Shown here: positions 18,878 to 28,688 of the stretch, piece after piece | How the letters are laid out: each line of letters starts with the position of its first letter | Numbering within the stretch: position 1 is the first letter of the stretch | Source of the DNA: Rhizobium sp. JAB6 | GTDB lineage: Bacteria > Pseudomonadota > Alphaproteobacteria > Rhizobiales > Rhizobiaceae | Assembly: GCF_003024605.1 (NCBI RefSeq) | Contig: NZ_PYJQ01000001.1 | Coordinates: 777,001 to 841,000 of the forward strand | Reading direction: 5' to 3' | DNA length: 64,000 nucleotides | The notes under the pieces: model-generated | Seen by the model: the letters and a program-made list of their open reading frames with translations, nothing else | Databases searched by the model: none | Told to the model about the DNA's origin: nothing | Position numbers and translations under genes: made by a program

Positions 18878-21187
18878 ATGGCCGCTGATATCCGTTCCCT
18901 TGCCGCAACCATCGCCGCCGAGATCAATGCCCGCCCGGATCAGGCCAAGGCGGCCATCGAGCTTCTCGATGAAGGTGCGACCGTGCCCTTCATCGCCCGT
19001 TACCGCAAGGAAGTGACCGGCGGCCTCGATGATACCCAGCTTCGCACGCTGTCGGAACGTCTCGTTTATCTGCGCGAACTCGAAGGCCGCCGCGCCGCCA
19101 TCATCGAATCCATCGCCGGCCAGGGCAAGATGACCGACGAGCTGATGGGCAAGATCGCCGTCGTCACCACCAAATCCGAATTGGAAGATCTTTATCTGCC
19201 CTTTAAACCGAAGCGCCGCACCCGCGCCGAGATTGCAAGAGAGCGCGGCCTCGGCCCCTTGGCCGACACGATCCTTGCGGATCGCTCCAAGGAGCCCGCG
19301 ACTCTCGCCGAAGGCTTCATCACCGCCGATGTGCCTGATGTCAAAACGGCGCTGGAGGGTGCCCGCGATATCATCGCCGAAGGCATTGCCGAAAATGCAG
19401 ATCTGCTTGGCAAGCTGCGCAACTACATGAAGACCAACGCAACGCTGAAGGCCGCTGTTGTCGATGGCAAGCAGGAGGCAGGCGCCAAGTTCTCGGATTA
19501 TTTCGCGCATCAGGAGCGCTGGGCAACCGCGCCCGGCCATCGTGCGCTCGCCATGCTGCGCGGCTGGAACGAAGAGGTCCTGACGCTGACCATCGAGGTC
19601 GATGCCGATGCCGTCTCGCCCAACAAGCCGGTCGAACGCATGATCACTGCGGCCTACGACATCGGTTCGAGCCGGCCGGGCGACCGTTGGCTGACAGAAG
19701 TTGCAAGTTGGACCTGGCGTGTGAAGCTCTCCATGTCTCTGTCGCTCGACCTGATGCGCGAGCTGCGTGAACGTGCCGAAGAAGAAGCGATCCACGTCTT
19801 CGCCCGCAATCTGAAGGATCTGCTGCTGGCAGCGCCCGCGGGCTCGCGCGCCACCATGGGCCTCGATCCGGGCATCCGCACCGGCGTCAAGGTTGCGGTC
19901 GTCGACGGCACCGGCAAGCTGCTGGAAACGGCGACCGTCTATCCCTTTCCGCCGAAGAACGACGTGCGGGGCTCGCAGGCCGCACTTGCCTCGCTCATCC
20001 GCAAGCACAAGGTCGAACTGATCGCGATCGGCAACGGCACCGGCAGCCGCGAAACCGAAAAGCTGGTGGCCGACATGCTGGCCGAACTGCCGGCGCCGAA
20101 GCCGACCAAGGTCATCGTCTCCGAGGCCGGCGCATCGGTCTATTCCGCCTCGGAAGCGGCGGCGCTGGAATTCCCCGGCCTCGATGTCTCGTTACGCGGC
20201 GCCGTCTCCATCGCCCGCCGCCTGCAGGATCCGCTGGCCGAGCTGGTGAAGATCGAACCGAAGTCGATCGGCGTCGGACAGTACCAGCACGATGTCGACC
20301 AGCAGAAGCTGTCCCGCTCGCTGGATGCGGTGGTCGAAGACGCGGTGAATGCCGTCGGTGTCGATCTCAACACGGCCTCCGCGCCGCTGCTTGCCCGCGT
20401 CTCCGGTCTCGGACCGTCCATCGCCGAGGCGATCGTCAGGCATCGCGATGTCGAAGGCGCGTTCGAGACGCGGCGCGATCTCCTGAAGGTCGCGCGTCTC
20501 GGCCAGCGCACCTTCGAACAATGCGCCGGCTTCCTGCGCATTCCGAACGGCAAGGAGCCGCTCGACGCTTCTTCTGTGCATCCCGAAGCCTATGGCGTGG
20601 CCAAGAAGATCGTCGCCGCCTGCGGCCGCGATCTTCGCACGCTGATGGGCGATACGGCAACGCTGAAGGCAGTCGATCCGCGTCAGTTCATCGACGACAA
20701 ATTCGGTCTGCCGACCGTGCGCGATATTATCGCCGAACTGGAAAAGCCGGGCCGCGATCCCCGCCCGAGCTTCAAGACCGCAACCTTTGCGGAGGGCGTG
20801 AACGAGATCAGCGATCTCAAGCCCGGAATGTTGCTGGAAGGCACCGTGACCAACGTCGCCGCCTTTGGCGCCTTCGTCGATATTGGCGTCCATCAGGACG
20901 GTTTGGTGCATGTCTCGCAATTGGCGGACCGCTTCATCAAGGACCCGCACGAGGTTGTGAAGGCCGGCGATGTAGTCAAGGTCAGGGTGGTGGAAGTCGA
21001 TGCGAAGCGTAAGCGAATCGGCCTCTCCATGCGCAAAGATGGCAGCACTGTGGCAGCCCCGTCCGGACGGGATACACGCGAACAGGGTGGTGCGCGCAAC
21101 GCTGGCGTTAGGGGAAATACCCGTCCGAAGGCCGAACAGCAGGGTAGTTTTGGCGCTGCTTTGGCGGACGCGCTCAAACGAAAATAA
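18878..21187 (+). CDS. tex: Tex family RNA-binding transcription accessory protein
   Basis: A 769-residue Tex protein that binds nucleic acid and affects transcription. Domains in order: Tex N-terminal helical region ([19 protein letters not shown] near residue 32), a YqgF/RNase-H-like domain ([19 protein letters not shown]), helix-hairpin-helix motifs ([21 protein letters not shown] and [27 protein letters not shown] in parts), and a C-terminal S1 RNA-binding domain ([20 protein letters not shown]). A basic Gly/Arg tail follows. The ATG at 18878 matches the family N-terminus MAADI; the frame is open further upstream into antisense purD, which is not coding. Confidence 0.95.
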   Translation: MAADIRSLAATIAAEINARPDQAKAAIELLDEGATVPFIARYRKEVTGGLDDTQLRTLSERLVYLRELEGRRAAIIESIAGQGKMTDELMGKIAVVTTKSELEDLYLPFKPKRRTRAEIARERGLGPLADTILADRSKEPATLAEGFITADVPDVKTALEGARDIIAEGIAENADLLGKLRNYMKTNATLKAAVVDGKQEAGAKFSDYFAHQERWATAPGHRALAMLRGWNEEVLTLTIEVDADAVSPNKPVERMITAAYDIGSSRPGDRWLTEVASWTWRVKLSMSLSLDLMRELRERAEEEAIHVFARNLKDLLLAAPAGSRATMGLDPGIRTGVKVAVVDGTGKLLETATVYPFPPKNDVRGSQAALASLIRKHKVELIAIGNGTGSRETEKLVADMLAELPAPKPTKVIVSEAGASVYSASEAAALEFPGLDVSLRGAVSIARRLQDPLAELVKIEPKSIGVGQYQHDVDQQKLSRSLDAVVEDAVNAVGVDLNTASAPLLARVSGLGPSIAEAIVRHRDVEGAFETRRDLLKVARLGQRTFEQCAGFLRIPNGKEPLDASSVHPEAYGVAKKIVAACGRDLRTLMGDTATLKAVDPRQFIDDKFGLPTVRDIIAELEKPGRDPRPSFKTATFAEGVNEISDLKPGMLLEGTVTNVAAFGAFVDIGVHQDGLVHVSQLADRFIKDPHEVVKAGDVVKVRVVEVDAKRKRIGLSMRKDGSTVAAPSGRDTREQGGARNAGVRGNTRPKAEQQGSFGAALADALKRK

Positions 21188-21218
21188 GGACTTAGCGGAA
21201 TTTTATGCAAGAATGTCA

Positions 21219-21245
21219 CACTCTGGCAGCGTTGTTGCCAGAGTG
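21219..21245. repeat. Strong stem-loop after tex
   Basis: CACTCTGGCA (21219-21228) pairs perfectly with TGCCAGAGTG (21236-21245) around a 7-nt loop. No U-run follows on either strand, so it is not a standard intrinsic terminator; it may protect the tex mRNA 3' end or be a factor-binding dyad. Confidence 0.55.
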
Positions 21246-21289
21246 CCAATGACTGTCGACAGGTGAGCTTGCCACGACGCTGTGAGGCG

Positions 21290-21304
21290 TTAAAGTTGCC
21301 TTAA
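21290..21304. promoter_or_regulatory. Candidate CtrA box ahead of the cyclopropane synthase gene
   Basis: TTAA-AGTTGCC-TTAA has exactly the TTAA-N7-TTAA spacing of full CtrA sites and ends 27 nt before the start codon, where it could overlap the promoter. Two further intergenic matches in this window are at 40482 and 55172. Confidence 0.45.
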
Positions 21305-21331
21305 TGTCATGTCATAACATTCGAGGCGTCC

Positions 21332-22591
21332 ATGGCGTCGATCCTTTTTCCTCTCGTCCAGAAAATCATCCGTAAAGGTTCACTCAGGCTTACGCTCGCA
21401 TCCGGCGAAACCCATATGGTCGGCGACGGAACCGGAGAGACGGTGGCCGTTCGTTTTGCCGATCAGCAGGCTGAAGACGCCGTCGCGCGCGATCCCACGC
21501 TCAAGCTCGGCGAAATGTATATGGAAGGCCGCTTCATCCTGGAGCAGGGGGACATCTACGAGTTCCTGTCGCTGGTGAAGCAGAATACCACCAATGAGGT
21601 CTTCGATTTCCGCATGGCGGCGCTGCTGATCGGCCGCATCGCCTGGCAGCAGATCAAGAGCCGCTCGCCGATCAACCGCAACAAATACAACGTTGCGCAT
21701 CATTACGATCTGTCGGCAAAGCTGTTCGATCTCTTCCTCGATGAGGACTGGCAATATTCCTGCGCCTATTTCAACCCACCCGGCATCAGCCTTTATGAAG
21801 CGCAGCTGGCCAAGAAGCGCCATATCACCGCGAAGCTGCTGGTCGAGCCCGGGCAGAAGGTGCTGGAGATCGGTTCCGGCTGGGGCGGCATGGCCATGTA
21901 TCTTGCCGAAGCCTATCCCGGCCTCGACGTGACGGGTATCACGCTTAGCGAGGAACAGCTGAAAGTATCGCGCGAGCGGGCGGCCAAGCGCGGCCTGTCC
22001 GATCGCGTCCGCTTCGAGCTGCAGGACTATCGCTACATGAGCGGCAAGAAGTTCGACCGTATCGTCTCGGTCGGCATGTTCGAGCATGTCGGCATCGGCG
22101 ATTACGGCAAGTTCTTCCGCAAGGTGTCGGAACTGCTTGATGATAACGGCGTCATGCTGCTGCACTCCATCGCCCGCCCGAAGCCGAGCTTTGCCACCAA
22201 CGCCTTCATCGAGAAGTATATTTTCCCCGGCGGCTACATCCCGTCGATCGGCGAAACCACGCCGCCGCTGGAAAAGGCAGGTTTGCTCACCAGGGATGTC
22301 GAAACCCTGCCGATGCATTATGCCTATACGCTGCGGCACTGGCGCAACCGTTTCGTGGCGCGCAAGGCCGACGCCGTCGCACTCTATGACGAGAAGTTCT
22401 TCCGCATGTGGGAGTTCTATCTGGCCGGTTCCGAAATGGGCTTCCGCTGGGATGAGCTCTTCATCATGCAGCTCCAGATTACCAAGAACCAGTTCGCCGT
22501 GCCGGATAATCGCAATTACATCGCGGAGCGCGAGGCGAAGCTGAAGGAATTCGAGGCGGGGCGCGCGCCTTTGGAGAAGGTGACGTTCTGA
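21332..22591 (+). CDS. cfa: Cyclopropane-fatty-acyl-phospholipid synthase family protein
   Basis: A SAM-dependent enzyme of 419 residues that probably adds a methylene across unsaturated acyl chains of membrane phospholipids. It has an N-terminal lipid-associated domain (about 1-110), YNVAHHYDLSAKLFDLFLD, the SAM loop VLEIGSGWGGMAMYLAE, GITLSEEQL and the FDRIVSVGMFEHVG motif. Rhizobia carry more than one such gene, so I cannot tell whether this is the main or a stress-specific copy. It starts at the ATG 21332, with a candidate CtrA box just upstream and an intrinsic terminator downstream. Confidence 0.9.
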   Translation: MASILFPLVQKIIRKGSLRLTLASGETHMVGDGTGETVAVRFADQQAEDAVARDPTLKLGEMYMEGRFILEQGDIYEFLSLVKQNTTNEVFDFRMAALLIGRIAWQQIKSRSPINRNKYNVAHHYDLSAKLFDLFLDEDWQYSCAYFNPPGISLYEAQLAKKRHITAKLLVEPGQKVLEIGSGWGGMAMYLAEAYPGLDVTGITLSEEQLKVSRERAAKRGLSDRVRFELQDYRYMSGKKFDRIVSVGMFEHVGIGDYGKFFRKVSELLDDNGVMLLHSIARPKPSFATNAFIEKYIFPGGYIPSIGETTPPLEKAGLLTRDVETLPMHYAYTLRHWRNRFVARKADAVALYDEKFFRMWEFYLAGSEMGFRWDELFIMQLQITKNQFAVPDNRNYIAEREAKLKEFEAGRAPLEKVTF

Positions 22592-22616
22592 GCCTCTGTC
22601 ATGGCGGCGTTTGATG

Positions 22617-22655
22617 AGGCCGGACCGTGGAAAGCTGCGGTCCGGCCTTTCTGTT
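22617..22655 (+). terminator. Rho-independent terminator after the cyclopropane synthase gene
   Basis: An 11-bp perfect stem AGGCCGGACCG (22617-22627) / CGGTCCGGCCT (22638-22648) with a 10-nt loop and the tail TTTCTGTT, 25 nt after the stop codon. Confidence 0.9.
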
Positions 22656-22678
22656 CCTGCCTGCCGTCGCGAGGGTCG

Positions 22679-23113
22679 CTATCTGCCGACATGGACGGTG
22701 AAGGTGCCGTCCTGCACCGTACCGTCCGTATTCAGTCCCGTAAGGCGCAGGGTGAATTGGTCGGTGCCCGAGAAACCAGGATTCGGCGTATAGTAGACGA
22801 TGTTACCCTGCACCGTCTTGCCCGAGCATAGATAGGCATTGCTGCCTTTTGGAAACTTCGCCGCGACCGGGCCGTGCTCGACGTCAACCTTGCCGTGGGC
22901 AGGCTGCTCGATGACGCCCGTATAGGGGAACCCTGCAAAGGTGCAGTCCTGTTTTACAAGCGAAGCACTCGTAATCTTGGTCTTTTTGCCCGGGGCGGCT
23001 CTTCCCGAAAAATGGCTTTGTTTTGCCCCGCCGATCGGAGTGCCGACACAGCCGGAAAGCGCCAGGCCGGCACCGAGGATCAGACCTAGGGAGATCAGGG
23101 ATATGCTCTTCAT
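22679..23113 (-). CDS. Putative lipoprotein with Ig/cadherin-like fold
   Basis: A 144-residue exported protein whose N-terminus has a lipobox (LGAGLALSGC, Cys22), so it is probably lipid-anchored. The mature part has TGVIEQPAHGKVDVEHGPVAA and YYTPNPGFSGTDQFTLRL, the pattern of bacterial Ig-like/cadherin-like repeats (the YTPNPGFSGTDQF turn is characteristic). No partner gene is evident; its 3' end faces the cyclopropane synthase gene. Role unknown. Confidence 0.8.
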   Translation of the reverse strand: MKSISLISLGLILGAGLALSGCVGTPIGGAKQSHFSGRAAPGKKTKITSASLVKQDCTFAGFPYTGVIEQPAHGKVDVEHGPVAAKFPKGSNAYLCSGKTVQGNIVYYTPNPGFSGTDQFTLRLTGLNTDGTVQDGTFTVHVGR

Positions 23114-23381
23114 TCGTTTCTCGTTTTTCGAGTTCGGGGGCTATGAGATGACGGGCACCTGGCAATTGCGACCATTACCCACGATTGAGACTCTATACAG
23201 AAATTAAATCAGCGCGATAGGCCGGCGCATGTCAAACGGCGTCTGGATTGGAGCAGCCTCAATTTGATGTTCCGACCGAATTCGCCGTCTTGTGGTTAAG
23301 AGAGCGGTAACGCGATCCGCATAATTTGCGGCAACTCTCGGGCCATGCGGCCTATTGTATTGCGTATCATGGAGTTTCGTT

Positions 23382-24194
23382 GTGTTTGCAAAGTTAAGGT
23401 TCCTTTTCATTGGCGGCCTCTCCGCCGTTGCTTATGCCGGCGCTGCCGAGGCGGGGGACGGCCAGCATTTGTGGTCGGGTGACTGGTACCTAAGCGTCGG
23501 TGCAGCCGGTTTCTCCGCACCGAAGTTCGAAGGCGGCAAACACAATAAGCTGCAATGGTCGCCGCTGGTATCCATCGGCCGGCAGGGTCCAGGCCCGCGC
23601 TTTTCCTCGCGTAACGACAATCCCTCCTTTGCCCTGATCGAAAGCGATGCATTTCGCATCGGTATCGTCGGCAAGTTCGTACCGAGCCGCGACAGCAGCG
23701 ATGGCCGCGAACTGAGGGGATTGAAGAAGGTCCAGTGGGGTGTGGAAGCTGGCGGCTTTGCCGAAGCCTATCCCACGGACTGGCTGCGCGCCCGCGTCGA
23801 AGTTCGCCAGGGCATTCGCGCCCATAGCGGTGTCGTTGCCGATGCCGCGGTCGATGCCTTTACCGACATCACGCCGGAGCTTCGCGCCTCGGCCGGTCCG
23901 CGCATGACACTCGCCAGCAGCGACTATTTCGACACCTATTACGGCGTCAATGCGCGCGAATCGGCGGCCTCTGGCCTCAGTGGCTACAAGCCCGGTGGCG
24001 GCGTCAAATCCGTTGGTTTCGGCGGCGCCCTGACCTGGAAGGCTTCGCAGAACTGGACCACAAGCACCTTCCTCGAATATACCCGGCTCACCGGCCCGGC
24101 CGCCGACAGCAGCCTCGTGCGCGAGCGTGGCGACCGCAACCAGCTGCTGATCGGTGTCTCCGCCAGCTACAAGTTCAATTTTACGATGAACTGA
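23382..24194 (+). CDS. MipA/OmpV family outer-membrane protein
   Basis: A 270-residue exported beta-barrel protein. The signal peptide ends near AYAGAAEAG, followed by WYLSVGAAGFSAPKFEGG, alternating beta strands such as RARVEVRQGIRAHSGVVADAA, and a C-terminus in aromatic/hydrophobic alternation (GVSASYKFNFTMN). These are features of MipA/OmpV scaffolding proteins. I chose the GTG at 23382, which has GGAG 7 nt upstream; an in-frame TTG at 23355 lacks a ribosome site. MipA of E. coli links murein synthase and hydrolase; the same role here is inference. Confidence 0.86.
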   Translation: MFAKLRFLFIGGLSAVAYAGAAEAGDGQHLWSGDWYLSVGAAGFSAPKFEGGKHNKLQWSPLVSIGRQGPGPRFSSRNDNPSFALIESDAFRIGIVGKFVPSRDSSDGRELRGLKKVQWGVEAGGFAEAYPTDWLRARVEVRQGIRAHSGVVADAAVDAFTDITPELRASAGPRMTLASSDYFDTYYGVNARESAASGLSGYKPGGGVKSVGFGGALTWKASQNWTTSTFLEYTRLTGPAADSSLVRERGDRNQLLIGVSASYKFNFTMN

Positions 24195-24246
24195 GGAGCG
24201 ACCTCGCCGCTTGACCTCCGGTGCCGGATGTCACTACTACTCGCCT

Positions 24247-25209
24247 ATGCAAAAGACAGGCGACATCAACGGGCGCGTCGCTGACGCGCCATCCGGCAAC
24301 TGGGTCTACCGCGTTCTGCCCCCGACGCTCCGGCCTTACGCCCAGCTTGCACGCTGGGACAGGCCGATTGGCTGGCAGCTTCTGATGTGGCCATGCTTCT
24401 GGTCCGTGGCGCTCGCGGCCAATGCCTCCCTCGCCACCGGGCAGGGTTCTCCCGGATTCGCGGTGATCTATCATCTCTTCCTCTATTTCGTCGGCGCCGT
24501 CGCAATGCGCGGCGCCGGCTGCGCCTATAATGACCTCGTCGATCACGAGATCGACATGTCCGTGGCGCGTACCCGCTCGCGCCCGCTGCCATCGGGCCGT
24601 GTGACACGCGCGCAGACCAAGGTGTTCATCGCGTTGCAGGCTCTGGTCGGCCTGCTGGTGCTGCTGCAGTTCAACTGGTTCGCCGTCGCGCTCGGCATTC
24701 TCTCGCTCGGCATCGTCGCGTTCTATCCCTTTGCCAAGCGCTTCACGGACTGGCCGCAATTCTTCCTTGGCCTTGCCTTTTCCTGGGGAGCGCTGATGGG
24801 CTGGGCCGGGCTTTTCGGCAGCCTGTCGCTTGCCCCGGTCGTGCTCTATCTCGCCGCCATCCTCTGGACCATCGGCTACGACACGATCTACGCGCATCAG
24901 GATAAGGAGGATGACGAGCTGATCGGGGTGCGCTCGACCGCGCGGCTTTTCGGCGATCAGACACGCCTCTGGCTGATCGGTCTCTATGGAGCGACGCTGC
25001 TTCTGATGTTGCTATCCTTTGCGCTCGCCGGTACAAGCTGGCTCGCCTATCTCGGCCTCGTCGTGGCCGGCGGCATGTTTGCCTACCAGATCGCCGTGCT
25101 CGACATCAACGATGGTGCGCAATGCCTTGCGCTGTTCAAGTCGAATAATCGCGTCGGCTTGATCATTTTTGCCGGGCTTTTCCTTTCGTTCCTGCTTCTT
25201 GCTTCCTGA
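24247..25209 (+). CDS. ubiA: 4-hydroxybenzoate polyprenyltransferase
   Basis: An integral-membrane prenyltransferase of 320 residues that attaches the polyprenyl chain to 4-hydroxybenzoate in ubiquinone synthesis. Both Asp-rich motifs are present: GCAYNDLVDHEIDMSVARTRSRPL (NDxxDxxxD) and GYDTIYAHQDKEDDE, and about eight hydrophobic helices can be read. The ATG at 24247 is preferred over a TTG at 24211. The polyprenyl substrate would come from the synthase at 3.3 kb. A terminator follows. Confidence 0.93.
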   Translation: MQKTGDINGRVADAPSGNWVYRVLPPTLRPYAQLARWDRPIGWQLLMWPCFWSVALAANASLATGQGSPGFAVIYHLFLYFVGAVAMRGAGCAYNDLVDHEIDMSVARTRSRPLPSGRVTRAQTKVFIALQALVGLLVLLQFNWFAVALGILSLGIVAFYPFAKRFTDWPQFFLGLAFSWGALMGWAGLFGSLSLAPVVLYLAAILWTIGYDTIYAHQDKEDDELIGVRSTARLFGDQTRLWLIGLYGATLLLMLLSFALAGTSWLAYLGLVVAGGMFAYQIAVLDINDGAQCLALFKSNNRVGLIIFAGLFLSFLLLAS

Positions 25210-25222
25210 AAACGCAAAGACA

Positions 25223-25257
25223 CCGGCCGCGGAATTGCTTTTCCGCAGCCGGTTCCT
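25223..25257 (+). terminator. Probable Rho-independent terminator after ubiA
   Basis: CCGGC-c-GCGGAA (25223-25234) pairs with TTCCGC-a-GCCGG (25241-25252) with one internal mismatch and a 6-nt loop, then TTCCT. It lies between convergent ubiA and the DUF6101 gene and may serve both. Confidence 0.7.
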
Positions 25258-25286
25258 GAGATATTCGGCTTTCGATCCCGATTGGC

Positions 25287-25853
25287 TCAATGCCTGGCGA
25301 TGATCTCGCGGCCTTCGATCTTCATCTTGATGCCGAGCTTGCCGGTCGTGCGGCGCACGAGGAAGCGGGGGCGGCGATTTGCGAAATAGGAATGACGGCG
25401 ACGCGGCTGGCTGTCCTGCGAGCGAACTCCGCCGAGATGTTCTTCCAGCGGACGGGCGACACCATCGGCTTCGATCATCAGCATCGGAATGCGGAAGGCT
25501 TCCGACCACGAGCGCCAGTCGGCGGCGATATCGCTCAAGTCATGTGCGACGAGAAGGGGGATGCAGAGATCCGGATCGGCGTGATGCAGTTCCAATGTCA
25601 CGGTGACTTCGCCGTCGCCGTGGTCGATGGCGCGCGCCGCAACACCCTGAAAAGCACGTTTGGGCAAGGCGACGGACAGCGGCAGGCCGCTGGACGGCAG
25701 GATCTTGCGCAGCACAGCGCCGCGCTCATCGATCGTAATGGTGACATCACCCTCGGCACCTCGCATGGCGTAGCTGACCTGTTGCGGGAAGCGCGCCGGA
25801 TCAAGCCGCAGTGTGGTTCCAGCCCAATCGGGCTTCAGGACGGTATTAGTCAT
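25287..25853 (-). CDS. DUF6101 family protein
   Basis: A 188-residue cytoplasmic protein of unknown function. It begins MTNTVLKPDWAGTTLRLDP, has beta-rich central parts (VTVTLELHHADPDLCIPLLVAHDLSDIAADW) in two pieces, and ends in a basic Arg-rich segment (RRRHSYFANRRPRFLVRR). I recognise it from memory as the rhizobial family named DUF6101; that name should be checked. No operon partner is visible. Confidence 0.75.
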   Translation of the reverse strand: MTNTVLKPDWAGTTLRLDPARFPQQVSYAMRGAEGDVTITIDERGAVLRKILPSSGLPLSVALPKRAFQGVAARAIDHGDGEVTVTLELHHADPDLCIPLLVAHDLSDIAADWRSWSEAFRIPMLMIEADGVARPLEEHLGGVRSQDSQPRRRHSYFANRRPRFLVRRTTGKLGIKMKIEGREIIARH

Positions 25854-26171
25854 CGATTTCTCTACCCTTGCTTTACCTGAGAGCCGGTTGTTCCGGTCTT
25901 CTCTCGGAGAACTTTTGTCCTCTCGTTGTTGGGCAGATTAGGCGCCGTCCCTTCCAGACAGCTTAAAAATCGAGGTTAAGAAAACTTTGCGTCCTCAAAT
26001 GGTTAGCAAAGTCGAACGCATCAGGGTTTCCATAAGGTGAATACACGGCGGAGCGGTGCATCAATATAGTGCACGCATGGGATGAGTGCCTGTAAGTCTC
26101 AGGTAAGGTTTATATGAAATAATGTCGGTCAGATTCGCCGCTTTTATTAGAGATCTATTGGGATTCTGCTG
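25854..26171. other. Divergent intergenic region, no gene seen
   Basis: This 318-nt stretch separates the divergent DUF6101 and DUF1217 genes and must contain both promoters. A small dyad GTGCA/TGCAC lies around 26055-26073. I see no RNA gene or convincing operator. Confidence 0.5.
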
Positions 26172-28688
26172 ATGATTTCCACTTATCTTGGGTATACGAT
26201 CGCAACCAGAGATATGACAACGTCGCTCAATCAGGTGGCGCAGCAGTCGCAAAACAAGCGTTTGATCGACTATTACAATGCCAATATCGGCAAAGTAACT
26301 GACGTCGACAGCTTCCTGAATGACTATCAATTATACAGTTATGCCATGGAAGCCTATGGGCTTTCCGACATGACCTATGCAAAGGCCTTTATGAAACAGG
26401 TCCTGACCAGCGACCTCAGCGACTCCAGCAGTTTCGCCAACAAACTCACCGATCCCCGCTACAAAGCGTTCGCTGCGGCGTTCAATTTCGGCACGAGCGC
26501 GACAGGTACAACGAATACGGCGCAAACCAGCACGCAGGAAGACGACCTCATCGGACTGTACAAGCAGTCATTTACGAATGAGGAGACGTCGGCGGCAACC
26601 GAAACGAGCTATTACAGCCAGAACATCGCCTCGGTTAAGACGGTCGATGATCTCCTCGGAAATACCCGCCTGCGCAATTATGTGCTGCAGGCCTATGGCA
26701 TTGATCCGACCTATGTATCGAATTCGGCTCTGAAGCAGATGCTGACGAGCGATCCCAGCGATCCGAACAGCTATGTCAATCAGAACGGCAGCGCCGCCGA
26801 CAAGGCTATGGTGGCGGAATTCAATTTCAATGCCGACGGCACGGTCAAGACATCGACACCGGACGGCGACACCGCCTACTACCAGGCCAATATCGGCAAC
26901 ATCACATCCGTCGATCAGCTGACGTCCAATCCGCAGCTGTTCCAGTACGTCAAGACGGCATTCAACATCCCGTCCTACATCACTGCGGATCAGTTTAACG
27001 CTTCCGCCAAGGATGCCGGTACCGCGAGTTCGAACGGGCTGACCGCCGTCATGGCCGAGTTCAATTTCCAGAGCGACGGCACCGTCGCATCCGGCTCGCA
27101 GGCACAGACCTCCGGCCAGATAAGCGCCACCACGGCAGGCTATACCGCGAACTATCCGGGAGGGCCGCAGACGCTCAGCCAGCAAGCCGATGTGATGAGC
27201 GCCTATAATTTCACCGTGCCCTCGTTCGTCACGAGCGTCGGTGCGGCCGATAATGATCTCTACTACAAGAATCATATCGGCTCCATCACCTCGGTCGACC
27301 AGCTGACATCGGACACGCGTCTCTTCGACTACGTCAAGACGGCCTACGGCATCGATCCGACGACCCCCGCCGCCGTCTTCAAGAATGCCTTTGCCGATCC
27401 AACGACCGCTGCCATCTTCGGCCTGACTTACGCCGTCTCCCAGTTCAATTTCCAGTCGGATGGAACGCTTGCTTCCGGCCAGACGGCGCAGTCCCAAAGC
27501 GAGATCGATGCGGCTTCCAAGGCCTATATGAGCAACTACCAGTCGTCGCAGTCGACCCTGAACACGGATGCGGTCAACAACTACAAGAACCGCATCGCCA
27601 ACGTGAAGACGATCAAGGACTTCTTTGCCAGCAATACCTCCGACAGCAGTGCCGCCAACGGCAGCGCGCCGGAACTCTATCAGATGGCGCTGCGCGCCTA
27701 CGGTATCGGCGAGAACGAAGTCACGAAGTCACAGCTGACGAAGATTCTCGAAAGCGATCCCTATGATCCGAAGAGCTACGTGAACTCGCTCAAGGATTCC
27801 CGGTTCACGGCTCTTGCCAAGGCCTTTAATTTCGACAGCAAAGGCAATCTTAAGGCGCCGGTGCAGGCTCTGTCGCAGACGCAGATCAACAGCTATATCT
27901 CGCAATATTCCAGCCATAGTACGGCGGGACTGTCGGGGGCCGAACTGACCAAGGCCACCAACGATGCCAAGACAGCCGCCACCTACTTCGCCACCAACAT
28001 CGTCAAGGTGACCAGCGTCACGGATCTGCTGGCCGACAGCAAACTTACGAACTTCATTCTGACGGCTAACGGTATCGATCCGAAGACGGTGGATACGGCG
28101 ACGCTGAAGAAGGCATTCGCGGCCGATCCGTCCAATGCAAAGAGCTTCATCAACACGGCTGACGGTGCTAAGTTCAAGAGCATCGTCGAGGCGTTCAATT
28201 TCGGCACCGACGGAAACCTGACCGACAGCAAGCTCGGCACCGCGCAAAACCAGGGTGCGCTCACGGCGACCAATGATCTCTTCCTGCATCAGACGCTGGA
28301 AGATCAGCAAGGCGAAAGCAATCCCGGCGTGCGCCTGGCGCTCTATTTCCAGCGCAAGGCGCCCGCGATCAACTCGATCTACGACATCATGGGAGATGCC
28401 GCCCTTTATGAGGTCGTTACCACCACCTACAATCTCCCGAGCTCGATCTCCAGCATGGACGTCGATACCCAGGCCAAGATGCTCGGCAACTTCATCAATG
28501 TGAGCGACCTGCACGACCCCGACAAGCTCAACCAGCTGCTGCAGCGATTCTCGGCGATGTACGATATGCAGAACAATACGACCTCTTCGACGTCGCCTGC
28601 GCTTTCGATTCTGACGAGTTCTTCCCCGAGCGCCGGTATCAGCGCCGACACGCTGCTTTCCATCGCGCAGCTCTCTTCGTCGCGCTGA
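26172..28688 (+). CDS. Very large DUF1217 repeat protein
   Basis: An 838-residue protein built from about six DUF1217-like units of 75-90 residues plus a C-terminal unit. Each unit starts with a Tyr-Tyr/Phe helix (DYYNANIGKVTDVDSFL; SYYSQNIASVKTVDDLL; AYYQANIGNITSVDQL; LYYKNHIGSITSVDQL; NYKNRIANVKTIKDFF; TYFATNIVKVTSVTDLL) and ends in an EFNF or AFNF-Gly/Ser-Asp-Gly turn. There is no signal peptide or membrane helix; composition is Ser/Thr/Asn-rich and Cys-free, like flagellar axial proteins. DUF1217 proteins are known from rhizobial flagellar clusters, yet no flagellar gene is near. The ATG at 26172 fits the family N-terminus MISTYLGY. Confidence 0.88.
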   Translation: MISTYLGYTIATRDMTTSLNQVAQQSQNKRLIDYYNANIGKVTDVDSFLNDYQLYSYAMEAYGLSDMTYAKAFMKQVLTSDLSDSSSFANKLTDPRYKAFAAAFNFGTSATGTTNTAQTSTQEDDLIGLYKQSFTNEETSAATETSYYSQNIASVKTVDDLLGNTRLRNYVLQAYGIDPTYVSNSALKQMLTSDPSDPNSYVNQNGSAADKAMVAEFNFNADGTVKTSTPDGDTAYYQANIGNITSVDQLTSNPQLFQYVKTAFNIPSYITADQFNASAKDAGTASSNGLTAVMAEFNFQSDGTVASGSQAQTSGQISATTAGYTANYPGGPQTLSQQADVMSAYNFTVPSFVTSVGAADNDLYYKNHIGSITSVDQLTSDTRLFDYVKTAYGIDPTTPAAVFKNAFADPTTAAIFGLTYAVSQFNFQSDGTLASGQTAQSQSEIDAASKAYMSNYQSSQSTLNTDAVNNYKNRIANVKTIKDFFASNTSDSSAANGSAPELYQMALRAYGIGENEVTKSQLTKILESDPYDPKSYVNSLKDSRFTALAKAFNFDSKGNLKAPVQALSQTQINSYISQYSSHSTAGLSGAELTKATNDAKTAATYFATNIVKVTSVTDLLADSKLTNFILTANGIDPKTVDTATLKKAFAADPSNAKSFINTADGAKFKSIVEAFNFGTDGNLTDSKLGTAQNQGALTATNDLFLHQTLEDQQGESNPGVRLALYFQRKAPAINSIYDIMGDAALYEVVTTTYNLPSSISSMDVDTQAKMLGNFINVSDLHDPDKLNQLLQRFSAMYDMQNNTTSSTSPALSILTSSSPSAGISADTLLSIAQLSSSR

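Noticed and set aside
21219..21245. Stem-loop after tex as an intrinsic terminator
   Set aside because: The stem is perfect but no U-run follows on either strand; listed only as a stem-loop.
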